Shown here: piece by piece, positions 43,806-53,721 of the stretch
Numbering within the stretch: position 1 is the stretch's first letter
Layout: each line of letters starts with the position of its first letter
Assembly (NCBI RefSeq): GCF_900100435.1
Contig: NZ_FNEX01000007.1
Location: forward strand, 53,503-117,502
Direction of reading: 5' to 3'
Source: Pedobacter sp. ok626
GTDB lineage: Bacteria; Bacteroidota; Bacteroidia; Sphingobacteriales; Sphingobacteriaceae
DNA: 64,000 bases
Made by a program: the position numbers and the translations under genes
The notes under the pieces: generated by a model
The model's input: only the letters and a program-made list of their open reading frames with translations
What the model was told of the DNA's origin: nothing
Databases searched by the model: none

Positions 43806-46436
43806 TTACATCCAATCAGGCTTAGGCATATCTTTGAGGTAATAATCAAAAAATCCCATTACTTTTCTAGTAAAATCTTCACGATTTTCTTTCTTTTCCA
43901 ATAGATGCCCCTCACCACGGTAATTAAGCATCCAGGCGGGTTTATTCAGCCTTCTGAGTCCTGTAAAGAACTCTATTCCTTGCTCCCAAGGCACAGATCC
44001 ATCCTGATCATTATGCATCATCAAAACAGGAGTTTTTACGTTAGGTAGGCCAAACAAAGGCGAATTTTTGATATAGGCCAATGGATTATCCCACAAAGTT
44101 GTACCCATACGGCTTTGACTATGTTCATACTGAAACATCCTGCTTTGTCCGGTTTCCCAACGAATGCCGCCATAAGCACTCGTCATATTAGATACAATTG
44201 CCCCAGCCATAGCGGCCTTAAATATATTTGTCCGGGTAATTAAATATGCAGCCTGATAACCGCCCCAACTATGACCATTAATACCAATCCGATCCTTATC
44301 GATAAAATCATTCGCTGCAGTTAATGCCCTAACACCACTTACTATCGCATCATAAGAACTTGCTCCAGGCTCAGCTGTCCTAAAAACTACATCAGGAATA
44401 AAAACCAGATAGCCATTGCTCACCAAGTAAGACCAATTGACAACGGATTTCATGGCATCCGGGGCATTATATCGATGTAATAAATCGCTACGTTGTTCAT
44501 AGAAATAAACGATCATCGGATATTTTTTACTTGGATCAAAGTTTTCTGGCTTACACAAAATACCTTGTAAAGAATCCTTGTTAAAACTTTCCCATGTAAC
44601 CAACTCTGAGGTCCCCCAATTATATTCCTTTTGTTGAGGATTAGTAATCGATACCTTTTTTATGTTATTAAAATTCTGATCCGAATAATGCAATTCAGGG
44701 TATTCAATAAAATCTCCCTTTTTCCAAAGACAAGCAGTTCCATCTTCTGAGATCTTCAACCCACCATATGTATGACCGGAAAGGGCCAGTTTATCAAAGC
44801 TGCCATTTGGCTTAAGGACAAAATAACCATCTTTTTTGGTTTTAGATTGAAAAGCCGTAAAATATTGACCGGCTTTCAAATCTATATACCGCTCCGTTTT
44901 TTCCGGTTTGATGTATCTAAAGACAATGCCTTGTTTCTGCCCAAGACCCATTGTTAAGCAAACTGGTGCATTTTTACCTGAAGCATCAATTTTCCATAAA
45001 TCATATTTACTATGTACCAAAAACCAATGGCTTTCTGTGTCCCAGCCAGCATCCCCATAATGAGTAGAGTGCATAGGCATATCCAGCTCATCATTGTAAA
45101 AAACATCCTTGATATTGCGGGTAAGGTTTCTTTTCTCCAATGTTTTTGTATTCATGCTGTACCAGGAACTATCCATTGGCTCGTACCAGCTGACATACTG
45201 CTTATCAATGGAAATTTTTGGAATATAATATTTCCTTTCCAGCACCATTTTATTTTTCCCGGTCTCCATATTAACCAGGTAAACATCGTACAACCTACTT
45301 GGTTCAATCCCGACTAGTTTTTGATATCTCAAATCACTAAAGCCAATGGATATGTCTTCTTTATCACCTTCTGGAAACTGCAAATAAGGCATTTCTGAAT
45401 CGCTCAGCGGAACTACTTTTTTATTTCCAATTACATATTGATAAAAATTACTCGTGTTTGTGACGATTCCCTTTTTATCCATAGGAGGGATTGTTGACTG
45501 ATCCCATTTCCAAATATCAACCAGAGCTTTCTTTTTCTTAACGCTATCGGCTACAGTATAGGGGCTACTTTTAAAGTAAACTTTTTGCCCATTTGCAGAA
45601 AAACTAAGGAGCTCATTCGCTGAGATCCGATATCCTGAAGGTAAGCCCCGCGTGCTATTGGTAATTGAATCTAATCGCTGTCCACTTTTAGTTTTTACCA
45701 CACAAATCTTGTACAAGGTATCCTTAGCTTTTATAGCTTCAGAGATATAAGCCAATTGATCCGACTTTTTCGAAAATGTAGCCATTGTATAATTCACCTT
45801 TCCCGATGCGATCACTTTCTTCTGACCAGAAGGGATATGAAACAGCGACAGCCTACTGATTTTCCTTTCCTGCTGCAAAATCAAAATGTAATTCTGATCA
45901 TCTGAATACCTATGCTTTAAAACAGATTCAAATACCACAGAATCTTTGGAGGCAGGATTGTAAAGCGTCAAATTGTTCAAGATTGTAGTCTTCTTAACCG
46001 TAGAATCAGCTTTGCTTTTACGAATAATCTGTAACAAACAGGGAGATGATTTTATAAAGCTAGCGGTTGGCTGTCCTTTAAAGTCGGTCAACTCCCCGGT
46101 TAACAAGTTGCGCAGTCGAAAAACTTTATTCTTCGCTTCTGCCCCGGAAGAGACCATGTAAGTACAGAACTTTGAATCAGCACTGAACTGTAGATTTGCT
46201 CCATTAGGAATGGAATCCATCTTTTCTCTATTCCCTAATAAAAGGAGTTGGAATGCAGCTTTGTTTTTGATCTCATATCCGAACCATTTACCATTCGGGG
46301 AGATATTATCACCCGAGAGATATTTCCAACTGTTATAAGTAGTATGGTCTAACGCTTTTTTGGATTGCCCAGATAAATCTTTCGCAAATAGCAGAAAGAA
46401 AAATACGAGCTTATAATACAGAATTACTTTTGTCAT
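43806..46436 (-). CDS. S9 family (prolyl oligopeptidase-type) serine peptidase
   Basis: 876 residues with a signal peptide (LLFAKDLSGQS). The first 600 residues form a beta-propeller (e.g. YLSGDNISPNGKWFGYEI). The alpha/beta-hydrolase domain carries the full triad: Ser723 in GINGHSWGGYQ, Asp812 in NDQDGSVPW, His844 in GEGHLL. Such enzymes are periplasmic dipeptidyl- or oligopeptidases. It lies 20 bp behind susD, at the end of the susC-susD-S9 operon, which points to peptides or glycopeptides as the imported substrate. Confidence 0.93.
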   Translation of the reverse strand: MTKVILYYKLVFFFLLFAKDLSGQSKKALDHTTYNSWKYLSGDNISPNGKWFGYEIKNKAAFQLLLLGNREKMDSIPNGANLQFSADSKFCTYMVSSGAEAKNKVFRLRNLLTGELTDFKGQPTASFIKSSPCLLQIIRKSKADSTVKKTTILNNLTLYNPASKDSVVFESVLKHRYSDDQNYILILQQERKISRLSLFHIPSGQKKVIASGKVNYTMATFSKKSDQLAYISEAIKAKDTLYKICVVKTKSGQRLDSITNSTRGLPSGYRISANELLSFSANGQKVYFKSSPYTVADSVKKKKALVDIWKWDQSTIPPMDKKGIVTNTSNFYQYVIGNKKVVPLSDSEMPYLQFPEGDKEDISIGFSDLRYQKLVGIEPSRLYDVYLVNMETGKNKMVLERKYYIPKISIDKQYVSWYEPMDSSWYSMNTKTLEKRNLTRNIKDVFYNDELDMPMHSTHYGDAGWDTESHWFLVHSKYDLWKIDASGKNAPVCLTMGLGQKQGIVFRYIKPEKTERYIDLKAGQYFTAFQSKTKKDGYFVLKPNGSFDKLALSGHTYGGLKISEDGTACLWKKGDFIEYPELHYSDQNFNNIKKVSITNPQQKEYNWGTSELVTWESFNKDSLQGILCKPENFDPSKKYPMIVYFYEQRSDLLHRYNAPDAMKSVVNWSYLVSNGYLVFIPDVVFRTAEPGASSYDAIVSGVRALTAANDFIDKDRIGINGHSWGGYQAAYLITRTNIFKAAMAGAIVSNMTSAYGGIRWETGQSRMFQYEHSQSRMGTTLWDNPLAYIKNSPLFGLPNVKTPVLMMHNDQDGSVPWEQGIEFFTGLRRLNKPAWMLNYRGEGHLLEKKENREDFTRKVMGFFDYYLKDMPKPDWM

Positions 46437-46456
46437 TAATCAAGGAATAATATGGG

Positions 46457-47902
46457 CTAATCTCTTTTATATTGGGGGATCGTTGGGTTAAGACTGATAA
46501 CTTTGGGAGGCAAAGGCAAAATGTACCTCGGATCATTGGCGGGAAGTGTCCAACTCTGGCTACCTGCAGTATGAACAATATCCTTTTTCAAGTCAGCCTC
46601 TCTGTTCAATCGTTTCAGGTCAATCAGACGAGTACTTCCTGCAAAAGCGAATTCTCTACGTCTTTCATCTAGTACAATCTTTAATGCAGTTTTAGCATCA
46701 ACCAATGGCAATGGTTTATTACCAACAATACGCATATTACGCAAGTCATCCACTAAAGCCAAAGCTTTTTGAGCGTCACCTTTACGAGCATATCCCTCTG
46801 CAGCAATCAAAAATAATTCTGAAGAATTAAAGCCTAAATTAAAAAACACATAAGGCACCCACATGCTTTTCCCTGGAAAATCGTAGGTCTTATTAGAAAG
46901 CGTAAAACGCTCATCAGCAAAGAAAAGTAATCTACGCTGATCTATTGCGCCAGTGGGTAAATCTCGGGTGTAGGTGGCCAACAAATCTGTACTGGCATAA
47001 ATCTTCGCAGAGAGGTTAATCAGTCCATCTCCATACCTTGCATAAACACTCTCTACATTGTCCTTAGCTTCTGGAAAGACCTTACCCGTAACCTTGTCAT
47101 AGATCCGTCCTACCCCATTGCCTGCAGGATTTATGCTATACAATTTCATATCTGTTAACGACTTATTGTCCAGCATTGCTTTCTCTGCATAAATCCTTGC
47201 GTTCTCATAATCCCCCATATACAAATACATCTTCGCCATAAATACATTGCCGACTTGCTTCGAGGGCTTAAAACGATGTGGTGTCGTGGTCGACAAATGA
47301 GGTAAAGCTTCATTCAAATCCTTTAAAATCTGATCGTAAACTTCTTGTACCGTATTGCGCTTATAAGTTTTATTGATATCTTCAGATAGAACTAGAGGAA
47401 CACCTAAATCATTAGCAGCAGAATTAGCATCATAATCTTTTGCATAAGTATTTACCAGCAATAAATATTCAAAAGCACGACCAACTTTGGCTTCCGCGGC
47501 CAAGGCTTGCTTTTCTTTTGCGCTTCCATCGGTACAAGAAAGTACATTATTGATGACCACATTAAAAGTGTAAATTCTCTTATAGGCATTTTGCCACAAA
47601 GGATCATCCATTCCAACACTAAAAACTGCACCGGGAGCAAAAGAGTACAGATTCCGTTGACCTTCATCCGCCAATTGATATTGACCAAGAAGAACTGATA
47701 AATCGCCCAATAAGGCATCATCCGTTAGGTAAACGGTATTAGAATGATCTGCACTCATCATTGTCTTGAGATTCAACAATTTCACATAGTCATCGTAAAA
47801 TTCAGGAATCTGAATTCCTTTTGGCTTGATATCAAGGTATTTTTTGCAGGAAGGCAATAAAAACAGCAGCAAAGCCGATAATATTAATGTTATATTTTTC
47901 AT
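46457..47902 (-). CDS. RagB/SusD-family outer-membrane lipoprotein
   Basis: 481 residues from the ATG at 47902 (MKNITLILSALLLFLLPSC), giving a clean lipobox and a 4-bp gap to susC. SusD hallmarks: AAEAKVGRAFEYLLLVNTYAKDY, VGNVFMAKMYLYMGDYENA (TPR helix), and VLDERRREFAFAGSTRLIDLKRL. It acts as ligand-binding lid of the SusC partner encoded just before it. The following S9 peptidase suggests peptide cargo. Confidence 0.94.
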   Translation of the reverse strand: MKNITLILSALLLFLLPSCKKYLDIKPKGIQIPEFYDDYVKLLNLKTMMSADHSNTVYLTDDALLGDLSVLLGQYQLADEGQRNLYSFAPGAVFSVGMDDPLWQNAYKRIYTFNVVINNVLSCTDGSAKEKQALAAEAKVGRAFEYLLLVNTYAKDYDANSAANDLGVPLVLSEDINKTYKRNTVQEVYDQILKDLNEALPHLSTTTPHRFKPSKQVGNVFMAKMYLYMGDYENARIYAEKAMLDNKSLTDMKLYSINPAGNGVGRIYDKVTGKVFPEAKDNVESVYARYGDGLINLSAKIYASTDLLATYTRDLPTGAIDQRRLLFFADERFTLSNKTYDFPGKSMWVPYVFFNLGFNSSELFLIAAEGYARKGDAQKALALVDDLRNMRIVGNKPLPLVDAKTALKIVLDERRREFAFAGSTRLIDLKRLNREADLKKDIVHTAGSQSWTLPANDPRYILPLPPKVISLNPTIPQYKRD

Positions 47903-47906
47903 CTGA

Positions 47907-50900
47907 TTAAAAATTAAGAGATAAGCCAAGGGTATAAGTTGGAGGTTCCAAATTACCTCTGGAAGGTGTTAAGGAAGAGCCATTCCAAACCTCAGGATCA
48001 AGTCCTTGATTATTTGCAGCCCATCTCCAGGCATTCTGTATCTGACAAGAAATCCTTACATTATCCAACCCGTATTTATGAACCGTTTTAGTTGGTAATT
48101 CATAGCCGATTGAAATATCCCTAAGTTTGATATAATCGCCTTTCTGAACATGCTTATCAGCCGCCGACCATAGATTTCCCAAATTAGCATTTACACCTGC
48201 TCTATAAGCTGGAGCTTTAGATGGATCATTTTCATCTCCTGGCTTTTGCCAGAAATTCGCAGTCATTCTGTCGACATTTGCAGAAATACCGGTTCCAACA
48301 ATATAATTACCGAACATACTTCTCATCACGTGCCCACCATAGTAGATGAACATAAAGGATAAATCGAAATTCTTATACTTAAAATTGTTTGATAAGGAGG
48401 CTGCATAAGGAGGAACCGTTGTTCCTGCATATTGCAAGTCTTCCATCGTAAGATTTCCAAATGACTTTACAATATTCCCATTTCGATCATACCCCTGTGG
48501 TGCCCCTGTGTTGTCAAGGCCAGCCCAGCGCACCGTATAAAGGCTATTTAATGGTTTTCCTTCACGAATCTGATCACCGTTAATATAATTAATAGCCGCA
48601 CCGAGGGCATTCTCTATTCTGGTTAACTTGTTTTTATTGTATGAAAAATTCATGGATGTTCTCCAGCTAAAGTCAGTTCTAACAATATTTTGTGAGTTTA
48701 AAGAGACCTCCACACCACGATTGTACATATCTCCATAATTTACAGTCAATTCAGTCCATCCTAGAGTCGGATCTGCATTCTTCGATTTTAACAAATCTGT
48801 CGTGCTCTTATTATAAACTTCAATACTTCCACTCAATGCTGATTTAAAGAGATTAAAGTCAACGCCCAAATTAGTTACTCTTGTTTTTTCCCAACGCAAG
48901 CCAGAATTAGGAGGGAATTGAACTCTGGATGAAGGTTCGTTGATGTAATCATTTATTCCACCGTCAATTACCGTCAAATATGGCCCGCTCTGTTTAGCGA
49001 TGTTACCATTTATACCATAGGTAGCACGTACCGACAAGCGATCCAACCAATCTAAATCATGCTCGGATATTAAGTAAGATCCACCAGCAGACCATAATGG
49101 GCGATATTGATATTTAGGATCTGTTCCGAATAAATTAGATTGATCCATACGAATGCTGGCGCTTGCTGTAAAGCGACGATTATAGGTATAAGATGCATTC
49201 CCATAAAAAGAGACGTAACGATTCTCCGTAGAGAAAAAGCCAGCTCCCATACTGTTGAATCTATATACCCCACCCAGTGCCTGTGTACCTGTCAAATTAG
49301 CTAATGATTTTTCATCTATCGGTTTAAATGAAAGGCTATTATCATCATAACCTACTCTATACAATGATGTTGATGAAGATCTCACCTTCCGTTGTTCGGC
49401 TCCGGCAATTACAGCAATTCCGTGCTTGTCATTAATTGTTTTATTATAATTCAATTGAGCCCGCAAAGTATGTGAGTCTCCATCTCCGCGGACTTCCTTA
49501 ATCTGACCGCCGGTTGGGATATTCTGAGTAATAACACCACTTTTTATCTGAGTTGCGTCGTTAATCATTGTTCTTACAGCCCATGAATCTTTACTGTAGA
49601 ATTGTTTTTGATAATTATTTCTCAATTCCTTTTGATATTTTAGGTCTAATGTTAAGCCCTTAATCAACTTAAAGTTAAGGCCAACATTAAAATTCTGATA
49701 CTTATCCTTAGCTTCAAAGCGATGCCTATCCAACTCTCGCAGTGGAAAATAACTTTCATTTAACAATCCCAATCCGGTTAATCTATCCAGTTCGCCTTGA
49801 GATTTTGCCTGATACCAGGGTAGTTCATTGCCATTTTCATCCTTAAACAAGAGATAAGATGCCTTTCCTGCACCAGTGTACACGCTCATTCCTGAAAATC
49901 CATTGCTATAGTCTGCTCCTGTGAAACTTCCTAAAATAGCGGCATCCAATCGTAGCCAAGGTGCAATATCGAGGCTATTTTTAAAATTATAACCAATCCG
50001 ATCATTAGTTTGAGCCCGTTCATATGGCATTCCTTCCAAATAGTTTACAGACAAAGCATAACGATGTTTTGCCGTACCGCCAGATAAGGATAAATTGTGC
50101 TGTTGATCGACCGCTCTTTTCCGTAACAACTCGTCAGTAAGCTGACTTTTACGATCTCTATTCCGATAAACATCCAATTGCCTATTCAATTCAGCCTCAG
50201 TTATTTTATTAGCCGTACGATCAAAAAATAACTGACGAACCTCATTTACATAAAGTCCTGGTTGGATTACTCCGGGACTCAATTTGTAAAGCGTCTGCTG
50301 AAAATCAATAAACTCTGAACTTGACAATAAGTTATTATAGTCAACATCAGGAAGCGGCGTAAATTTCAGACTCCCATTGTATGAAATTCTTAATGGTCCT
50401 GCCACCCCCATTTTTGTTGTAATTACAATTACACCATTCGCAGATCTGGCTCCATAAATAGAAGCCGCAGTAGCATCTTTCAACACCGTTACACTCAGTA
50501 CATCCGAAGGATTAATCGCATCTATTGAACCTTCGTAAGGTACTCCATCGACTACATAAAGTGGTGCTGTCGTTCCTGAGATCGTTGATTTTCCCCTCAC
50601 CTGAATTGTGCCCTTATAAGAAGTTAAACCGGCAACCTGCCCCTCTAATCTGTCAAGGATATTGGTCTGCAGTTTACCCACCAAGTTCTTTTGGGTAACA
50701 ACACCATAAGATCCCGTAGCGCGTTCTTTTGGTATTTGCTGATAACCTGTAGATACCATCACCGATACCTCCTCGAGTTCATTCTGATTTATTTCTAAAC
50801 GAACTGTTATAGGAGAAACCTGACTTGCAGGCACTTCTTTTAAAGTATAGCCAATAAATGAAACCACAAGTACTGCCTGTTCATCAATCCCATTTAGTTC

Positions 50901-51479
50901 GAAATCGCCCTTACTATTCGTCGCGGTAGCAGTATTTGTACCCTTAACCTTTACAACGGCACCTACAAGTGGTTCGTTCTTTTCGTCCAATACACGGCCA
51001 CGCACATCTATAGCAGTAAAGAGCGCGCCTATCCGATCACGCAATGAGATCTCTTTTTTCCTAATCACGACTGTTTTATCGAGAATTTCATAAGTTAACT
51101 TCTGTCCCTTTAAGCTTTCACCAATAGCCGATTTTAACGTGGCATTATGTAGCTGAATTGTAACCGGACTCGCATTTTTAAGCAAATAGTCTGCATACAC
51201 AATGTCATATCCACTTTGCTGTTTTATTTCTTTTAACACAGATTTTAGTGAAACCTTAGTCCTTGAGAGATTAATATTCTGTGCGTAGGTACCTGCACTG
51301 GCTTGCACAAAACAAACGGTCATTATAATTATGATCAATTTCATAATCAATACAGCTTTTTTTCTAGTCTGATTATTGCTCACCGACCGGCGGCCCGAGG
51401 TCATAATCAAAAATAACCCTAAAGGCAGCCGTGATTGCGACATGCCCTGGTTATAAATATTCAAATTCATACATTTCAT
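47907..51479 (-). CDS. SusC/RagA-family TonB-dependent receptor with N-terminal STN signalling domain
   Basis: 1190 residues from the ATG at 51479; an in-frame GTG at 51494 is possible. An unusually long N-terminal stretch of about 45 residues precedes the hydrophobic signal (MKLIIIIMTVCFVQASAGTYA). An STN domain follows (LKSVLKEIKQQSGYDIVYAD, KGQKLTYEILDKTVVI), then the carboxypeptidase-like domain, plug (ERATGSYGVVTQKNLVGK, PLYVVDGVPYEG, TVLKDATAASIYGARSANG) and barrel ending in GLSLNF. The STN domain contacts the FecR anti-sigma factor, matching the sigma/FecR genes next door. The TonB-box region reads VMVSTGYQQIPK, the STGYQ variant common in STN-type receptors. Confidence 0.96.
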   Translation of the reverse strand: MKCMNLNIYNQGMSQSRLPLGLFLIMTSGRRSVSNNQTRKKAVLIMKLIIIIMTVCFVQASAGTYAQNINLSRTKVSLKSVLKEIKQQSGYDIVYADYLLKNASPVTIQLHNATLKSAIGESLKGQKLTYEILDKTVVIRKKEISLRDRIGALFTAIDVRGRVLDEKNEPLVGAVVKVKGTNTATATNSKGDFELNGIDEQAVLVVSFIGYTLKEVPASQVSPITVRLEINQNELEEVSVMVSTGYQQIPKERATGSYGVVTQKNLVGKLQTNILDRLEGQVAGLTSYKGTIQVRGKSTISGTTAPLYVVDGVPYEGSIDAINPSDVLSVTVLKDATAASIYGARSANGVIVITTKMGVAGPLRISYNGSLKFTPLPDVDYNNLLSSSEFIDFQQTLYKLSPGVIQPGLYVNEVRQLFFDRTANKITEAELNRQLDVYRNRDRKSQLTDELLRKRAVDQQHNLSLSGGTAKHRYALSVNYLEGMPYERAQTNDRIGYNFKNSLDIAPWLRLDAAILGSFTGADYSNGFSGMSVYTGAGKASYLLFKDENGNELPWYQAKSQGELDRLTGLGLLNESYFPLRELDRHRFEAKDKYQNFNVGLNFKLIKGLTLDLKYQKELRNNYQKQFYSKDSWAVRTMINDATQIKSGVITQNIPTGGQIKEVRGDGDSHTLRAQLNYNKTINDKHGIAVIAGAEQRKVRSSSTSLYRVGYDDNSLSFKPIDEKSLANLTGTQALGGVYRFNSMGAGFFSTENRYVSFYGNASYTYNRRFTASASIRMDQSNLFGTDPKYQYRPLWSAGGSYLISEHDLDWLDRLSVRATYGINGNIAKQSGPYLTVIDGGINDYINEPSSRVQFPPNSGLRWEKTRVTNLGVDFNLFKSALSGSIEVYNKSTTDLLKSKNADPTLGWTELTVNYGDMYNRGVEVSLNSQNIVRTDFSWRTSMNFSYNKNKLTRIENALGAAINYINGDQIREGKPLNSLYTVRWAGLDNTGAPQGYDRNGNIVKSFGNLTMEDLQYAGTTVPPYAASLSNNFKYKNFDLSFMFIYYGGHVMRSMFGNYIVGTGISANVDRMTANFWQKPGDENDPSKAPAYRAGVNANLGNLWSAADKHVQKGDYIKLRDISIGYELPTKTVHKYGLDNVRISCQIQNAWRWAANNQGLDPEVWNGSSLTPSRGNLEPPTYTLGLSLNF

Positions 51480-51640
51480 CTTTTTTAGTCGCACTTAAAA
51501 GGTCGATGAAACCCTGACATTGCTTTATTGAGCAATATTATCTAAGTTTGACTTGGTTTGAGTTGATATACAATAGTTCCACAATTATTTGATCCCAGAC
51601 TGGCTTTTAGCTGGTCTTAGGAAAGGTTAACTCAAATCTT

Positions 51641-51670
51641 GCCAGGCAGTGCTTCGACCCATTGCCTGGC
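51641..51670 (-). repeat. Perfect 8-bp stem-loop in the susC leader RNA
   Basis: GCCAGGCA (51641-51648) and TGCCTGGC (51663-51670) with a 14-nt loop. No T-run follows on either strand. It lies midway in the predicted leader, so it could be a leader structure or mark the end of the fecR message. Confidence 0.5.
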
Positions 51671-51759
51671 TTCATTAAAAGCCACCTATTTTAGAATTAA
51701 TTTTGCCGTCGTAAATTTTTAATCATTATAAATTGATTTAGGTTAGGTTCATTTATACG

Positions 51760-51791
51760 GGTAAGACACCTATCTTATCAACAGGGAGTAC
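51760..51791 (-). promoter_or_regulatory. Candidate ECF-sigma promoter of susC
   Basis: Read on the minus strand: GTACTCCC (-35-like, 51791-51784), 16 bp, GTCTTACC (-10-like, 51767-51760). The same bipartite element recurs at 52972-53003 before fecR, with GGTAAGACACCTA and GGGAGTAC identical and an 11-bp unrelated spacer between them. Confidence 0.65.
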
Positions 51792-51812
51792 ATATAAATA
51801 AAAAATAATTAA

Positions 51813-52943
51813 TTATCTCTTCTTAATCAGGATCTGATTTCCTTCAATTTTAAAACTAACCTCTCCTGTGCTTTCTAAGATTTTCAGTAAGCTCGAGATA
51901 TTTTCATACCTGGATATGGTTCCTGTTAGCTTTAAATCTTTAACATCATCTTGAAAGATAATGCCCACGTTATACCAACGTTCGGCCTGCTTCATAATGC
52001 TACCAAGAGGTTCGCTATTGAAAATAAACTTTCCATTTTTCCAGGATGCAACTTCTGCTGCGTCAACATCTTTAACGGCTAAATGAAGATTATCAGTTAC
52101 TACCGCCTGTTGGTCAGGTTTTAGGGTCACCTTACTTTGCTGCCCTTGACTAAGCATGGTAACTTTAACAGATCCTTCTAAAAGGGTCGTTCTTATCTCT
52201 CGTTGGTCGGTGTAACTATTGATGTTAAAATGTGTACCCAGGACTTCAACCTCTTGCCCTTTAGAAGCCACTATAAAGGGATGTTTTTTATCTTTAGATA
52301 TCTCAAAATAGGCTTCTCCATTCAACTCAACCTTCCGATGAGCTAAGCCCGAAAATGTTGATGGGAATTTCAAGTTACTGGCTGCATTAAGCCAGACTTT
52401 ACTCCCATCGGGCAACACAATTTGATACTGTCCACCACGGGGAGTATTTGCTGTTAACCACTTCATTCCCTCAGCTGACTTTAGGATATCCGTACCATCA
52501 TTATACATCAACTTATCTGCTTCGATCGTGACCCCCACTTTTGCATCATTTAAATTGATAATCTTCCCATTCGCAAGTGTCAAGGTTGCCCTATTATGAC
52601 CTGGAGCAATATCATGATTAAACTGATGCTGAACCATCATTCCGGAATGCGGTCGACTTTGATCCTTATAAAACCAAGCCCCTATGCCCAGCACGAAAAT
52701 CACTGCAGCTGCAGTAGCTATATAAATGAAAGCAGAATTCTTCCTTATAGGCCTAGGGGCATGTATCAAAATATCATTCCATATTAATTCCTCAGTAATC
52801 GCTAAATCAGCTGTAGAATCAAGAACAATATTTCTTTCTCCCCGTGAGTTATACCAGGATTCAACAATAGCCTTCTCAGTGGTACCGCAATCATCCTCCA
52901 AATACCTCTTTAGAAGTGCTTCTGTTTCTTCTTTATTCATCAT
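51813..52943 (-). CDS. FecR-family anti-sigma factor
   Basis: 376 residues with two adjacent ATGs (52943, 52940). An N-terminal cytoplasmic sigma-binding part of about 70 residues (EETEALLKRYLEDDCGTTEKAIVESWY) is followed by one membrane helix at about 72-93 (FIYIATAAAVIFVLGIGAWF). The FecR domain (ANTPRGGQYQIVLPDGSKVWLNAASNL, split) and a DUF4974 domain at the C-terminus (KLTGTISRYENISSLLKILE) follow. It transmits the signal from the STN domain of the receptor to the sigma factor. It has its own ECF-type promoter element starting about 30 bp upstream, overlapping the end of the sigma gene. Confidence 0.95.
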   Translation of the reverse strand: MMNKEETEALLKRYLEDDCGTTEKAIVESWYNSRGERNIVLDSTADLAITEELIWNDILIHAPRPIRKNSAFIYIATAAAVIFVLGIGAWFYKDQSRPHSGMMVQHQFNHDIAPGHNRATLTLANGKIINLNDAKVGVTIEADKLMYNDGTDILKSAEGMKWLTANTPRGGQYQIVLPDGSKVWLNAASNLKFPSTFSGLAHRKVELNGEAYFEISKDKKHPFIVASKGQEVEVLGTHFNINSYTDQREIRTTLLEGSVKVTMLSQGQQSKVTLKPDQQAVVTDNLHLAVKDVDAAEVASWKNGKFIFNSEPLGSIMKQAERWYNVGIIFQDDVKDLKLTGTISRYENISSLLKILESTGEVSFKIEGNQILIKKR

Positions 52944-52971
52944 ATTATAATCCTAAGCTTTTCCTCATAGT

Positions 52972-53003
52972 GGTAAGACACCTAACCTCCTTTATGGGAG
53001 TAC
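52972..53003 (-). promoter_or_regulatory. Candidate ECF-sigma promoter of fecR
   Basis: Minus strand: GTACTCCC (53003-52996), 16 bp, GTCTTACC (52979-52972). The -35-like part lies inside the last codons of the sigma gene. The expected start would be near 52965, about 22 nt before the fecR ATG, a normal distance. Confidence 0.7.
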
Positions 53004-53576
53004 CCGCAATAAAATAAACAAGGTGGCTAATGGTATTTTAAATTTTTTCCTAAGTATGGTTACCGCTTTACTAACTTGTTTTTTTACGGTCAAGTCCGAA
53101 ATGCCCAGTTGTGCTCCGATCTCTGCATGCGACAAGCCCTGATTCCTACTCATTTCAAATACCTCTCGCATTTTTGCCGGCATATTTAAAATCTCTTTTT
53201 CTATTAAGCGTTTTAAATCATTGTAGCGTACTAACTCATCCGTTTGTACATGCTCCTGATCAACAAAGGCACCCAGGTCAGTCAGATAGTTTTCTTTTAT
53301 CTTTCCATGACGGATAATGTTTAATATGGTATTCCGAACTGCTTTGTATAAATAAGCGCTTAAGCTAATTGTTGGCTCAAATTGGGTATGTTTATTCCAC
53401 ATCCCAGCAAAAACTTCTTGTACAACATCCCTGGCCTGATCTTCCTCTCTAAGCATATGCCGCGCATGAAGATACAATACAGACCAATAGCGCTTATAAA
53501 TTTCAGTAAACGCATCGTGATCCCCCTGCCTTAACAGGGCAATTAGATCTTGATCGGCATGATTACTGTAGCTCAT
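52992..53576 (-). CDS. ECF-type RNA polymerase sigma factor
   Basis: 194 residues from the ATG at 53576 (MSYSNHADQDLIALLRQGD); the frame extends to a TTG at 53603. Region 2 is visible as YWSVLYLHARHMLREEDQARDVVQEVFAGMW, seen here in two parts (HARHMLREEDQARD, VVQEVFAGMW). Region 4 reads NMPAKMREVFEMSRNQGLSH and EIGAQLGISDLTVKKQVSKA, a SIGMA70_r4_2 helix-turn-helix. This is the Bacteroidota sigma type that pairs with FecR and an STN-type SusC, all three adjacent here. No copy of the bipartite promoter is found before this gene, so it does not appear to activate itself. Confidence 0.95.
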   Translation of the reverse strand: MSYSNHADQDLIALLRQGDHDAFTEIYKRYWSVLYLHARHMLREEDQARDVVQEVFAGMWNKHTQFEPTISLSAYLYKAVRNTILNIIRHGKIKENYLTDLGAFVDQEHVQTDELVRYNDLKRLIEKEILNMPAKMREVFEMSRNQGLSHAEIGAQLGISDLTVKKQVSKAVTILRKKFKIPLATLFILLRVLP

Positions 53577-53667
53577 CTTATTCTTCTTAATAAACGCATC
53601 CAATGAATATGCAATTTTAACTCATATTCCCCGCATCTCATAGCCAAGTAAAAATATAAACTAACAA

Positions 53668-53698
53668 TTTCATTCCAATTCGTGTTTATATAATTTTG
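53668..53698 (+). promoter_or_regulatory. Candidate sigma-A promoter of the first cupin gene
   Basis: TTTC (53668-53671), 19 bp, TAATTTTG (53691-53698), matching the TTTG-N19-TAnnTTTG pattern with one mismatch. A start near 53705 leaves about 17 nt to the ATG at 53722. Confidence 0.5.
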
Positions 53699-53721
53699 CT
53701 TCATCTTAACATCTTATTTAT

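Larger units (their letters stand above)
51480..51812 (-). other. Leader region of the STN-type susC
   Basis: About 330 bp between fecR and susC with no gene. It contains an ECF-type promoter-like element at 51760-51791, so the susC transcript would carry a leader of about 275 nt. Two stem-loops lie in that leader: a perfect one at 51641-51670 and a weaker AGAC...GTCT one at 51596-51616. Confidence 0.6.
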
